64,000 nt of DNA. Source: Rhodocytophaga rosea. Lineage in GTDB: Bacteria; Bacteroidota; Bacteroidia; Cytophagales; 172606-1. Location of the stretch: NCBI RefSeq assembly GCF_010119975.1, contig NZ_CP048222.1, positions 8,346,501 through 8,410,500 on the forward strand, given 5' to 3'. A program made the position numbers and the translations under genes. Of this stretch, positions 1-9,282 are shown in pieces. The notes beneath the pieces were generated by a model, which saw nothing but the letters and a program-made list of their open reading frames with translations, did no database searches and was not told the origin of the DNA. Numbering within the stretch: position 1 is the stretch's first letter; the number at the start of each line of letters is the position of its first letter.

Positions 1-503
1 GAAGTGATATCCACCACAAAATCAGGTTTAATATACCGGTCCTGTATGAAATGATACATGGCTTTTGGCCGCCAGGCTTCCTGTAACTGATTATCCCGGT
101 AAGTAATTATTTTTTTAAGGCCAGATAAAAAGCAGGCATCTACCTCCAGTTGAGCACCTTTTCCATGATCCGGATGACGGTCTTCTATGGCATTGAGCAG
201 CACAATTTCCGGCTGATAGGCACGAATGGCAGCAATTAGCTCCATCTGATGAAAACGGTCATTCTGAAAAAAGCCGTCGGCAAAATTCATATTCTCCCGT
301 ACATCCAGGCTGAGTAGTTTGCTGGCTTCTGCCGCTTCTTCTTTTCTGGTTTCCGGAGTCCCTCTGGTCCCTAATTCACCCCTCGTCAAATCAATTACAC
401 CTACTTTGTGGCCCAGGGATTTATGCAGCAATAAGGTGCCGGCACAGGAAAGTTCTACATCGTCGGGATGGGAGGCAATCGCCAGAATATCAAGTTTAAT
501 CAT
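1..503 (-). CDS. bshB1: Bacillithiol biosynthesis deacetylase BshB1 (C-terminus cut off by window edge)
   Basis: PIG-L/LmbE-type zinc deacetylase. BshB1 removes the acetyl group from GlcNAc-malate in bacillithiol synthesis. The first 167 residues are present, starting at ATG 501-503; members of the family are usually about 240 residues, so the C-terminal third lies outside the window. The metal-binding motif HPDD begins at residue 12, followed by VELSCAGTL, and a second motif RHPDHG is visible near residue 114. The strict GTRGTPE segment is typical of the family. It lies 92 bp downstream of the M23 peptidase gene on the same strand and may be read from the same transcript. Assignment to BshB1 rather than another LmbE protein rests on overall resemblance. 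Confidence 0.88.
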   Translation of the reverse strand, partial: MIKLDILAIASHPDDVELSCAGTLLLHKSLGHKVGVIDLTRGELGTRGTPETRKEEAAEASKLLSLDVRENMNFADGFFQNDRFHQMELIAAIRAYQPEIVLLNAIEDRHPDHGKGAQLEVDACFLSGLKKIITYRDNQLQEAWRPKAMYHFIQDRYIKPDFVVDIT

Positions 504-595
504 AGGTAGTGGTGATAGACCTGGCAATTATTGGGTAAAAGCCAGAATATAGCAAGTATAGCAACAATCTGCTTGTTTTTTATACAAATACCTGA

Positions 596-1633
596 TTATT
601 TAACCCGAAGCCTTCGTCCTGTTTTGAGAAGTGTCCGGGTGGAAATGCGGTTGATTTTACACAGGTACGAGACTGATACACCATATCTGCGGGCTATTTT
701 CCCCAGGTTATCGCCAGACCGCACTGTATGGTACACCGTTCGCCGGACAACCGCTTTTTTCTGGGTACCAAAATAGGCAAAATGTTCCGGTGTGAGGGTA
801 AATATCTGGGACTTTAGTTTGTTATTATCAAAATCGTAGATATTAATGGGATTGATGGCATTGCCCTGGTAGCGGATTTCCATATGCAAATGTGGCCCCG
901 AACTTCGCCCGGTACTGCCTCCGAGCCCAATCGTATCCCCGGCTTTTACCAGTTGCCCCACTTCCACATCCTGCCGGCTCAGGTGGCCATATAACGTTTC
1001 CAGTCCATTATAATGCCTGAGCAAGACATAGTTTCCCCAGCCACTGGCATCAAACCGGACAATACGTACGATCCCATCAAAGGCTGCCCTTACCGGATCG
1101 CCAGTGTTCAGGTCGAGGTCGGTACCATAGTGCCAGCGGTATCCCCGGAAACCAAAATTAGAGTTTACCTGTGCCGAAGCCAGGGGAGGCGACCACATCT
1201 GCCCTTTTGCCTCATCATACAAATTTATGACGACTGTATCTTCAAACTTGGTAGGATCAATTTTGTAGGGGTTTACATTTCTGGAATCCCAGATGGAATA
1301 ATATTCAGCTACCTTTACCCAGACACAATCTACCTTGATTTCTTCCGCAACTTCCACAACACTCAAAGTACCTTCATCAGCGGTCGTGGTATCTTCACTT
1401 ACAATAGACGGTACTTTTACCGGCGCATAATCTGAGAAAGACTCGTCCATTTCAGATTCAACCGGGGGTTCTTCCTCTGCAGGAGGCGTTGTTTCTTCTT
1501 TTGGGGGTTCTTTTTTGGGTTCCGGTGCTTTAATCTTTACCGGATTTTTGAATCTTTTTCTTTCCTGTGCATGCACCTGTCCGGTGAGCGAAATGCATAC
1601 AAACAAGGTAAGTATATATAAGAATAAACGCAT
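596..1633 (-). CDS. Secreted M23 family metallopeptidase with C-terminal LysM domain
   Basis: 345-residue cell-wall peptidase. A signal peptide covers residues 1-22 (cleavage after VHA). Residues 30-65 are a Pro/Glu/Lys-rich spacer. The LytM/M23 domain runs from about 155 to 262 and has all zinc and catalytic positions: H168 and D172 in HYGTDLD, H217 in YGHLS and the HLH pair 248-250. A LysM peptidoglycan-binding domain occupies about 300-345 (YHTVRSGDNLGKIARRYGVS). Because the catalytic residues are intact, this should be an active endopeptidase acting on cross-links in the periplasm, not a degenerate EnvC-type activator. It is followed by bshB1 on the same strand. The exact peptide bond cut cannot be told from sequence. 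Confidence 0.93.
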   Translation of the reverse strand: MRLFLYILTLFVCISLTGQVHAQERKRFKNPVKIKAPEPKKEPPKEETTPPAEEEPPVESEMDESFSDYAPVKVPSIVSEDTTTADEGTLSVVEVAEEIKVDCVWVKVAEYYSIWDSRNVNPYKIDPTKFEDTVVINLYDEAKGQMWSPPLASAQVNSNFGFRGYRWHYGTDLDLNTGDPVRAAFDGIVRIVRFDASGWGNYVLLRHYNGLETLYGHLSRQDVEVGQLVKAGDTIGLGGSTGRSSGPHLHMEIRYQGNAINPINIYDFDNNKLKSQIFTLTPEHFAYFGTQKKAVVRRTVYHTVRSGDNLGKIARRYGVSVSYLCKINRISTRTLLKTGRRLRVK

Positions 1634-2188
1634 TTGTTACTGGGTTGAAAGCGATACAAATTAAAAATTACGGCTGGCCACAGGATACCTACACTTTTGG
1701 CAGATAAGGGTTGTGATAGACCGTAATTTCAAAATTTTGCTTCTACATTAAATTAATAGTACTAAGTATTAGAATTCTTCAATGCTTATGCTAGTATACA
1801 AATAATAATCGGTTATGAAAATTCATCAAATCCCTGCCTTTCTTAACCATTTATTCAGCTATGAATAGTGCTCAGGTTCTGGCTTAAAACGCAAAAATCC
1901 TGTATGGCTATATTCACCATTTTGTATCATTTTCAAAGTTGCGTAAAAATACCTGTCCAACCAACAAAAAACTGCTATTCCCCGACAAAATACTCTGGAA
2001 ATAAAGTAAGAAAATGACCGATAAATCCCATTTAAAAAAGCTTATTGCAGCTTCCGGTAAAAAAGATTTGAACATAAAACCGCCATACATACAGGCTAGC
2101 ATTATTTCTGTAGCAATACCCGGCACATAGTAACACAGAATATTTTTTCTGCTTGTGTACTTTCTTACCCTAAACACCCACCTGTTGC
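1634..2188. other. Intergenic region without a supported gene
   Basis: This 555-bp stretch separates divergent M23 peptidase and MutS-family genes and should hold both promoters. An 87-codon minus-strand open frame (1914-2177) has no signal peptide, domain or typical codon pattern and I do not accept it. No convincing terminator, repeat or RNA was seen. Confidence 0.5.
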
Positions 2189-3517
2189 ATGAGTTTTCAT
2201 ATTGACACCCAAACTAAAAAAGACCTGCAATTATTTGATGAAGGCAGAAAAAGTCATTCTGTTTTTTCATACTTTAACCATACCAGAACCAAAGGTGGAA
2301 AAGCACTGCTCTACCAGATGATGTTGGCTCCCCTCAACGAGGAAAAGGTACTTACAGACAGGCAAAATGCTATACGTTTTTTTGGGGAAAACCAGGTAGA
2401 AATCGGTATCGATTACCACCGAATAGATATGATTGAGTATTACCTGAATCTGAATGTAACCGTATTGAAAAATAATCCTTTGGATGCCTGTATCAAACAT
2501 GTATCAGCCCAGCTCCGGCCGGATAACAACTATTACCTCATTCAGACAGGCATTGAACATCTGATTTATCTTTTCCGGCACCTGCACCAGTTTATCGCTT
2601 CTACAGAAAAAACAGGAATGCCAGCGTTAATACTGGAGCAATTCAGCCAGATAGAAGCCTTTTTGCAGGAACCAATGATTCAAACGCTGGTTCAAACGAA
2701 GAGTAAACTCAGTTTTTTACAAATCAGCCAGTATGATCATTTGCTGAGAAAAAAGTTTAAACCCCAGCTGTTTTCCCTGCTCGACCATTTGTATCAATTT
2801 GACGTATTTGAGACCGTTGCCAGGATCGCCAGACAGAAATCTCTCACTTTTCCGGAATATGTATCTGCTGCCCAGCCGCAGGTAACTATTCAGGGATTAT
2901 TTCACCCTTTGCTGGAAAATCCGGTTTTAAACGATATTGAAATTAGTAGTACGGCCAATCTGTTTTTTCTTACCGGTCCGAATATGGCTGGCAAATCTAC
3001 TTTTCTCAAATCCCTGGGACTTTCCATCTACCTGGCACATATTGGTTTTCCGGTTCCGGCCAGCTATATGCAAACCAGCCTTTACAATGGGTTGATTACC
3101 ACTATTAATCTTGCAGATAGTATGCAACTGGGATACAGCCATTTTTACAGTGAGGTAAAACGGGTGAAAGAAACTGCTTTAATGATTAAGGAAAACAAAA
3201 GTGTGTTTGTTATTTTTGATGAATTATTCAGAGGTACCAATGTAAAAGATGCCCTGGACGCTTCACTGCTGGTGATTTCTGCTTTTGCAAAAATTAAAAC
3301 CTGTTCGTTTTTTGTATCTACCCACCTGACAGAAGTAGCCAAAGAACTGCCTGATCCATCAACCATTTGTTTCAAATATTTTGAATCTTCGCTGATCGGC
3401 AACAAACCAGTATACAGCTATAAACTTCAGGATGGAATTTCTGAAGAACGGCTGGGTATATTGATTGTACAGAATGAAAAGATCACCGAAATTCTGGATT
3501 CTATTGGGCAGAAATAG
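2189..3517 (+). CDS. Short MutS-family ATPase lacking the mismatch-recognition domain
   Basis: 442-residue MutS-related protein. It has a helical lever-like region (about 25-215) and a complete ATPase domain (about 230-430) with Walker A GPNMAGKST (263-271), a Walker B ending in FDE (343-345) and the conserved STHL histidine (379). Canonical MutS1 is about 850 residues with N-terminal mismatch-binding (domain I) and connector (domain II) modules; both are absent here. There is also no C-terminal Smr nuclease, so it is not a usual MutS2. Short MutS-like proteins of this size are common in Bacteroidota, with no settled function that I know of. The ATG at 2189 is the only good start. It converges on the permease gene with a 1-bp gap. 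Confidence 0.85.
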   Translation: MSFHIDTQTKKDLQLFDEGRKSHSVFSYFNHTRTKGGKALLYQMMLAPLNEEKVLTDRQNAIRFFGENQVEIGIDYHRIDMIEYYLNLNVTVLKNNPLDACIKHVSAQLRPDNNYYLIQTGIEHLIYLFRHLHQFIASTEKTGMPALILEQFSQIEAFLQEPMIQTLVQTKSKLSFLQISQYDHLLRKKFKPQLFSLLDHLYQFDVFETVARIARQKSLTFPEYVSAAQPQVTIQGLFHPLLENPVLNDIEISSTANLFFLTGPNMAGKSTFLKSLGLSIYLAHIGFPVPASYMQTSLYNGLITTINLADSMQLGYSHFYSEVKRVKETALMIKENKSVFVIFDELFRGTNVKDALDASLLVISAFAKIKTCSFFVSTHLTEVAKELPDPSTICFKYFESSLIGNKPVYSYKLQDGISEERLGILIVQNEKITEILDSIGQK

Positions 3518-3518
3518 T

Positions 3519-5027
3519 TTAAACTATATTTTTTTTCCAGGATAAGTAAAAAGGCAGACCTGTCAGAATTAAAAATAAACCAGTGAGGCTCTGCAAAGGC
3601 CGCTCCAGAAGAGAAACCGTAACCAGAGCGATACAGCACAATACAAATAAGGCTGGCAGCACCGGATAACCAATGGCTTTGTAGGGACGAGGCGCATCCG
3701 GCATTTTTCTCCGCAATACAAATACACCAAAAGCCCCGGCACCATAAAAAATAAAGGCGGCAAAAATTAGCATATCGGTGAGTTGATCAAAGCTGCCGGA
3801 AAATACCAGGATGCACGACCAGGTACATTGCATGAGTAAAGCTATGGAAGGCGTTTTGTAAACCGGATGACAGTAGGCTGCTTTTTTAAAGAATAACCCA
3901 TCTTTAGCCATCGCAAAATATACCCTGGACGTGGATAAAATGCTACTATTAGTACTCCCGAAAGTAGCCAGCAAAATTAGTGTAGATATGAATGTTATTC
4001 CACTCAAACTTAATATAGACGGTGTATCTTGATGTGCAATACCAAAGAAATTTTCGGCTGATGTTGCAATTTTTTTTACAACCTCCACTGCTGCAATCGT
4101 ATTAGGTGTATTAAACACAGCTATCATTTCGTCGATAGGCATTACATAGAGATAGGTAAAATTAATAAGCAGGTAAATACCAGTTACCAGACTTACGCCT
4201 ATGCCCAGTGCCAAAGGAATGGTCCGTTTGGGGTTCTTTACTTCGCCTCCCAGAAAACTCAGGTTATTCCATCCATCATACGCCCAGAAAGCACTTACCA
4301 TAGCCGTAAACATGGCTCCCAGCAGTCCACTGGTAGAAGTATTGACCCTGGAAATGTCAAAACCGGAAGCGTTGGTCGCTATATTGTCCATACTTCCGCC
4401 ACTGATAGTGAGGCCCAGAATAACAATAGTGAATATACACAGTACGACTGAAGAAGTGAATACAGCACTTACTGAACTCCCATATTTTACACCCCGGTAG
4501 TTCACCGTAGTAAGCAAACACAGCAGGCAAACCGTGAGTATTTTCACACCAAAATTCTTTAGCGGATAGATCACACCAAAAAGGCTGAATGCTTCCAGTT
4601 CCGGACTGAGTTGTGGCAAAGGAACCAGGGTGTTGACCGAGTGGGCAAATACATAGGCAATAGATGCCTGGGAAGCAGACTGGATCACGGCAAAACATGC
4701 CCAGCCATACAAAAAAGCAAACATTTTCCCATACATCCGCCTGAAATACACATACTGCCCTCCCGGTTCGGCAATCAAACCGGCAATTTCTGCATTGGTG
4801 AGCGAACCCATCAAAGTAACTATTCCGGCCAGCAGCCATGCCAGTAATACCAGCCCAGGTGATTGCAGGCCATCAGACATAGGCGCTATTTTCTTAAATA
4901 CACCAGAACCAATCATGGAACTCATCACGACCGTAACCGCTGCAAATACGCCGATGTGCCGGAGTAATCCTGACTGATGAGTGGTTTGGGTGTCTTTCTC
5001 CGGGAAAGTTTCTGGTTTGGTAAGCAT
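3519..5027 (-). CDS. APC superfamily amino acid permease
   Basis: 502-residue integral membrane protein with about 12 predicted hydrophobic segments, starting near residue 27. The first helix carries the unwound substrate-site motif SMIGSGVF (residues about 37-44), typical of the LAT/YfnA branch of APC transporters, and the EPGGQYVYFRR loop after helix 2 is also characteristic. It probably moves neutral or cationic amino acids across the inner membrane; the substrate cannot be given. It is monocistronic: convergent with the MutS-family gene (1-bp gap) and with a free upstream region that includes a near-perfect palindrome. Confidence 0.9.
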   Translation of the reverse strand: MLTKPETFPEKDTQTTHQSGLLRHIGVFAAVTVVMSSMIGSGVFKKIAPMSDGLQSPGLVLLAWLLAGIVTLMGSLTNAEIAGLIAEPGGQYVYFRRMYGKMFAFLYGWACFAVIQSASQASIAYVFAHSVNTLVPLPQLSPELEAFSLFGVIYPLKNFGVKILTVCLLCLLTTVNYRGVKYGSSVSAVFTSSVVLCIFTIVILGLTISGGSMDNIATNASGFDISRVNTSTSGLLGAMFTAMVSAFWAYDGWNNLSFLGGEVKNPKRTIPLALGIGVSLVTGIYLLINFTYLYVMPIDEMIAVFNTPNTIAAVEVVKKIATSAENFFGIAHQDTPSILSLSGITFISTLILLATFGSTNSSILSTSRVYFAMAKDGLFFKKAAYCHPVYKTPSIALLMQCTWSCILVFSGSFDQLTDMLIFAAFIFYGAGAFGVFVLRRKMPDAPRPYKAIGYPVLPALFVLCCIALVTVSLLERPLQSLTGLFLILTGLPFYLSWKKNIV

Positions 5028-5360
5028 AGTTAGCTGTCAATGGTCTGTAGTAAACTGTACAAAATACAAATTATTTGTATTCGTGCATGCTGAAGAGGAG
5101 GAATATCTGCCTTTTGACCAGGAGAAGAAGCATTTCTGGTTATTCTATATTCAGAACAAAACGCTATTCTTTGACATATATCCACAATGTAAAAGATCAG
5201 TAAAGTAGTCCTACAACATTAATATCCTAAACTGGTATTACAAAAATAATATGATTTAACGAGCTGTAATTTATTAGAATAACATAGAAACAATACATTC
5301 TACAAATCTTTCATATATTATATTTAAGAGTTATACTCAGGCAAGCAAGACGACACAACA
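5028..5360. other. Intergenic region between divergent permease and membrane-protein genes
   Basis: AT-rich 333-bp spacer. The only clear structure is the palindrome at 5063-5081 described separately. A 75-codon plus-strand open frame (4981-5208) overlaps the start of the permease and does not look like a gene. Confidence 0.4.
5063..5081. promoter_or_regulatory. Perfect 9-bp palindrome upstream of the permease gene (possible operator)
   Basis: AATACAAAT and ATTTGTATT face each other around a single T, 36-54 bp upstream of the permease start codon on the minus strand. The position suits a repressor or activator site, but AT-rich palindromes arise by chance and no regulator gene is adjacent. 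Confidence 0.3.
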
Positions 5361-5891
5361 TTGACAAAATTTAAGACAAATATCTTTGAAACTGCACTTG
5401 CGGTACTGACATTATTAAGTATTGTTGGGCTTTGCTTTTATTTTTATGAATTAATAAACCCTGATCCTACCCAAGACAATCCATTTAAAACATTTGATAA
5501 TAATCCCGGAATAATAAAAATTTCAATTGCATCACTTATTGCCAGAACTATTTTTATTATTTGCTTTTGCTACTTAGTAGTTGATAAATTTAAACAGGAC
5601 AATAAAATAATAACCGTTTACCTTTTTATTGCTCTGACAATAGGCTTTCTTCAATGGTATGAACTTTACTATGGTTCGACATTTTATTATGGAGAAGTTA
5701 GAGATAAACAAGGATTAAGATTTCCTCTTTTAGCTTCGTTTATGGTGACACTTGCAATTTGGAGAATCAATTACACAAAGACGCAAAATCGCAACCTGAT
5801 AATAAAGTTAGTATTGACGGGACTAATTAACTTTGGGCTTTATTTTCTTTGGACACAAGTTAATGAACCCTGGAATTTATGGCAATCTTGA
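5361..5891 (+). CDS. Hypothetical four-helix membrane protein, AT-rich
   Basis: 176 residues starting at a TTG codon; no in-frame ATG lies close by. Four hydrophobic segments are visible (about 9-30, 55-75, 82-100 and 145-162), separated by short Lys/Asn/Asp-rich loops, so it should be an inner-membrane protein. I recognise no family. Base composition is visibly AT-richer than the neighbouring permease, and it is flanked on both sides by several hundred bases without genes, which together suggest acquisition. No partner gene is adjacent. Confidence 0.6.
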   Translation: MTKFKTNIFETALAVLTLLSIVGLCFYFYELINPDPTQDNPFKTFDNNPGIIKISIASLIARTIFIICFCYLVVDKFKQDNKIITVYLFIALTIGFLQWYELYYGSTFYYGEVRDKQGLRFPLLASFMVTLAIWRINYTKTQNRNLIIKLVLTGLINFGLYFLWTQVNEPWNLWQS

Positions 5892-6274
5892 CTACAAAAA
5901 TATAAATTCAAAGCCGGACTGATTACAACTTAGGTTTTGTGGTAGATAGGCTAACATGCAAAATTAGAGCTAAACACTACGATTGCAGGCTTTGCCATGA
6001 GTTAAAATCAACATCAGATATGGACGTTAGTTAGAAACTAAACGACTCTTCCATTCATATAAACCTTGACAATTTAGTTTGTTTCGACAACAATACGTTT
6101 TTATTCTTTTATACAGTTCTAATCCTGGCAGACCAGCCCTATTTGTCCGACACCAAAGAAGTTAACCATCTTCGGCATTTCCACTTCCACAATTATTCTT
6201 TGTAAATATATTCTCCATATTTTAATAAGACTATATTATTCATGGTTTCACTTTTTTTCTGATAATTTGTGTAT
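5892..6274. other. Gene-free spacer before the metal ATPase
   Basis: About 380 AT-rich bases with stop codons in all frames and no credible gene. The piece around 5996-6030 resembles the ends of small accessory gene cassettes (GGACGTTAG motif), but no recombination site can be drawn. The promoter of the metal ATPase must lie near the right end. Confidence 0.35.
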
Positions 6275-8809
6275 ATGGAAAAGACCCGGATAAATCTAGA
6301 CATTCTTTTGCCTGAAGTGCCAGATGAAAGAGATGAATGTGTAAACCGCATCATCAAATCTCTTGCATATAAACGAGGCATTGATCATGTGCATATCGTC
6401 CCCGAAAAAGAAAACAAAAAGGCACAGCTTTGCTTCCACTACAATCCCGATGAAATATCAATTAATAAAGTAGAACAGTTAGCAAAGCAGGCAGGTGCAG
6501 AAATAACAGAACATTATGGTCATTTGCTGATCGAAACGTCAGGTATTCGCCATCCCCGTCATGCCAGGATAATAGAAGCAAGCATAAGGAAGAACAAAGG
6601 AATCCAGAATGTTTCTGTTTCTGGCACAGGGTTCATTCAACTGGAGTTCAATAAGGAAGCCACTTCAGCAGAAATAATTAATCAGCAACTCAAAGACGAA
6701 GGGCTGACAATAACTGAGATTGAGGACTTTCATTGGCACGAATCCAAAGAAACTGCAGTATCAAAAGAAGTACCGGCACATCAACATACAGAACACGACC
6801 ATGATCACAATCACGATCATGCCCATAATCATGATCACGGCCATGACCATGCAGCAACCGGACATACCCATTCACACAGCGGCATATTTGGAGAAAAAAC
6901 AGAATTACTATTTGCCATTATTTGCGGTGCTTTGCTAGGTATTGGTTTCGGCTTATCATTCATCAAAGGCTTATCTCAATATGTGTCCATTGGCCTTTAC
7001 ATCGGCGCTTACTTCTTTGGCGGCTTCTACACAACCAAGGAAGCAATAGAAGGCATCAGCAAAGGAGAGTTTGAAATAGATTTTTTGATGCTTGTGGCTG
7101 CCATTGGTGCGGCTTTTTTAGGGCTATGGGCAGAAGGTGCATTGTTATTGTTCCTTTTCAGCCTCGGTCATTCTTTGGAACATTATGCCATGGAAAAAGC
7201 AAAAAAATCGATTGCTGCCTTAACAGAATTAGCGCCTAAAACTGCTTTATTAAAAACCGGAAACGACTTGAACGAAGTAAAGATTGAAGAACTGAAACCA
7301 GGGGATATAATTGTAGTAAAACCAAATTCAAAAATTTCAGCAGACGGCATAATTGTAAAAGGCAATAGCAGTATTAACCAGGCACCCATCACCGGCGAGA
7401 GTGTGCCGGTTGACAAGATGCCGGTTGAAGACCCCAATGTGGATATTGCGCAGGCTGATAAACTGGATGCCGCCTACAAAGTGTTTGCAGGTTCAATAAA
7501 CGGCAGTAAAAATTTAGAAATTAAAGTCACCAAAGTTGCCGCCGACAGTACCATAGCAAGGTTGGTAAAAATGGTGAACGAAGCACAAACACAAAAATCG
7601 CCAACACAAAACTTTACTGATAAGCTGGAAAAATATTATGTTCCTTCCGTGCTCCTATTAGTAGTGCTTTTATTATTTGCATTCTTAGTAAAAGATGAAC
7701 CTTTCAGTGCAAGTTTTTACAGGGCAATGGCAGTATTAGTAGCAGCTAGTCCATGCGCTTTAGCTATATCCACACCAAGTGCTGTATTGAGCGCTGTGGC
7801 AAGAGCAGCAAGAGGTGGCGTATTAATTAAAGGAGGTAAACCATTGGAGGCATTAGGTTCACTTACAGCCATCGCATTTGATAAAACAGGTACATTAACG
7901 GAAGGCAAACCAAAGCTCACCGGCGTTTATCTGCTCAATGAAATATCAGAAGAAGAGTTACTGCACATGATTATTGCTGTTGAAAAACTAAGTGACCATC
8001 CTCTGGCAGCAGCTATTGTAAAAGGAGGCACAGAAAAATTAAACAAAGACGTTCCGGCAGCATCCAATTTACAAGCAATACCAGGCCGGGGAATCAAAGC
8101 CGATTATCAAAGCAATACCATCCATATAGGCAACAAAGAATTGTTTACAGAAAAAAATGACCAGCTACCGGACGGTATAAAAACACAGGTAGAAGATTTA
8201 GAAAGAAAAGGAAATACAACCATGCTTGTTCAGCAGAACGGCCAGTTCAAAGGTATCATAACGCTGATGGACATGGCAAGAGGAGATGCAAAAGAAACAT
8301 TGGCTCAGTTACATAAATTAGGCATTCGTAAAATGATTATGCTTACAGGAGATAACCAGAAAGTAGCAGAAGCGATTGCTAAGGAAATCGGAATTACCGA
8401 TGCCTGGGGAAACCTGATGCCTGAACAAAAAGTAGAAGCGATTGAAAAACTAAAAATCAGCGAAAAGCAAGTAGCAATGGTTGGTGATGGCGTAAACGAT
8501 GCACCGGCTATGGCAAAGAGTACGGTGGGCATTGCAATGGGTGCAGCTGGTTCGGATGTGGCACTGGAAACGGCAGACATTGCACTGATGGCAGATAAAT
8601 TAGAGAACCTTCCTTTCGCAATAGGATTAAGTAAAAAAGCCCATCGTATCATCAAACAGAACTTAGTTATCAGTCTTGGAATGGTTGTGATATTGATACC
8701 CCTTACCATTTTAGGAATTGCTCATATAGGTCCGGCCGTAATAGGACATGAAGGCTCAACTCTGATAGTTGTATTTAATGCATTGAGATTGCTGGCATAC
8801 AAAAAGTGA
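6275..8809 (+). CDS. P1B-4-type heavy-metal-translocating ATPase with His-rich linker
   Basis: 844-residue metal efflux pump. ATG 6275 is preferred over the GTG two codons upstream. Positions below count from that GTG. Two ferredoxin-like HMA-type repeats (about 5-80 and 85-155) lack the usual CxxC. A linker at 171-203 is extremely rich in His and Asp (HDHDHNHDHAHNHDH). Six membrane helices follow. Catalytic motifs are intact: ITGES 374-378, phosphorylation site DKTGT from D538, MLTGDN and GDGVNDAP. The transmembrane metal motif is SPC (494-496), not CPC, and the last helix has HEGST (827-831); SPC with HEG(G/S)T defines subgroup P1B-4, known for Co(II), Fe(II) or Zn(II) export (CoaT, CtpD, PfeT). 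It will often be annotated CadA/ZntA, which the motifs do not support. No metal regulator is adjacent. Confidence 0.92.
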   Translation: MEKTRINLDILLPEVPDERDECVNRIIKSLAYKRGIDHVHIVPEKENKKAQLCFHYNPDEISINKVEQLAKQAGAEITEHYGHLLIETSGIRHPRHARIIEASIRKNKGIQNVSVSGTGFIQLEFNKEATSAEIINQQLKDEGLTITEIEDFHWHESKETAVSKEVPAHQHTEHDHDHNHDHAHNHDHGHDHAATGHTHSHSGIFGEKTELLFAIICGALLGIGFGLSFIKGLSQYVSIGLYIGAYFFGGFYTTKEAIEGISKGEFEIDFLMLVAAIGAAFLGLWAEGALLLFLFSLGHSLEHYAMEKAKKSIAALTELAPKTALLKTGNDLNEVKIEELKPGDIIVVKPNSKISADGIIVKGNSSINQAPITGESVPVDKMPVEDPNVDIAQADKLDAAYKVFAGSINGSKNLEIKVTKVAADSTIARLVKMVNEAQTQKSPTQNFTDKLEKYYVPSVLLLVVLLLFAFLVKDEPFSASFYRAMAVLVAASPCALAISTPSAVLSAVARAARGGVLIKGGKPLEALGSLTAIAFDKTGTLTEGKPKLTGVYLLNEISEEELLHMIIAVEKLSDHPLAAAIVKGGTEKLNKDVPAASNLQAIPGRGIKADYQSNTIHIGNKELFTEKNDQLPDGIKTQVEDLERKGNTTMLVQQNGQFKGIITLMDMARGDAKETLAQLHKLGIRKMIMLTGDNQKVAEAIAKEIGITDAWGNLMPEQKVEAIEKLKISEKQVAMVGDGVNDAPAMAKSTVGIAMGAAGSDVALETADIALMADKLENLPFAIGLSKKAHRIIKQNLVISLGMVVILIPLTILGIAHIGPAVIGHEGSTLIVVFNALRLLAYKK

Positions 8810-9001
8810 TGCATTTATAACGGAAAGGATTTTAATAAAGTAAATTGATGAAGAAGTAAGAGGAAGTATATTGAAAGGAGCCCTTTCATCATACTTAATA
8901 GGTTCCGAAACAGAAAAACCGGCAGGTACATCTGCAAGTTATAATCCATAAACCATCATATCAAATACCTGCGTAGAACAAGGATATTTATTCAAATACA
9001 C

Positions 9002-9032
9002 TTTGTATTTCAAAGTACTTTTAATACCTTTA
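9002..9032 (+). promoter_or_regulatory. Bacteroidota-type promoter candidate for the 68-residue membrane protein
   Basis: TTTG (9002-9005) is followed after 19 bp by TACCTTTA (9025-9032), one mismatch from the -7 consensus TAnnTTTG. It would start transcription about 33 bases before the ATG at 9072. Confidence 0.45.
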
Positions 9033-9071
9033 TAATTCAAATGATTTTAGAAATTTTAATTCGTATCAATC

Positions 9072-9278
9072 ATGAAAAACAAAATAGGTATCATTATCGG
9101 TTTTATCTTAGGGGTTGCCGGCTTCCTGCTGATGTTCAAAATAATATTCCTTAATAATATAACTCCGGAAGATGAGCTGGCTCCAGGAATTGTAGTTCTG
9201 ATTTCTGTACTGAATGGATTGTTATTTGCTTATATAGGTTCTCTGATTCAGAACTATTTTGTAAAGAAGAGGGCTTAA
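9072..9278 (+). CDS. Small two-helix membrane protein
   Basis: 68 residues with two hydrophobic helices (about 5-27 and 39-61) joined by an acidic loop NNITPEDELAPG, and a basic KKRA tail that would sit in the cytoplasm. A good promoter candidate lies just upstream and the start ATG is unambiguous. No family is recognised. It stands alone between the metal ATPase and the remnant at 9283-9551. Confidence 0.6.
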   Translation: MKNKIGIIIGFILGVAGFLLMFKIIFLNNITPEDELAPGIVVLISVLNGLLFAYIGSLIQNYFVKKRA

Positions 9279-9282
9279 TTGT

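Noticed and set aside
1914-2177. 87-codon minus-strand open frame between the M23 and MutS-family genes
   Set aside because: No signal peptide, domain or typical codon pattern; lies where promoters are expected.
6690-6875. 61-codon minus-strand frame rich in His/Asp
   Set aside because: Mirror of the His/Asp-coding linker of the metal ATPase, not an independent gene.
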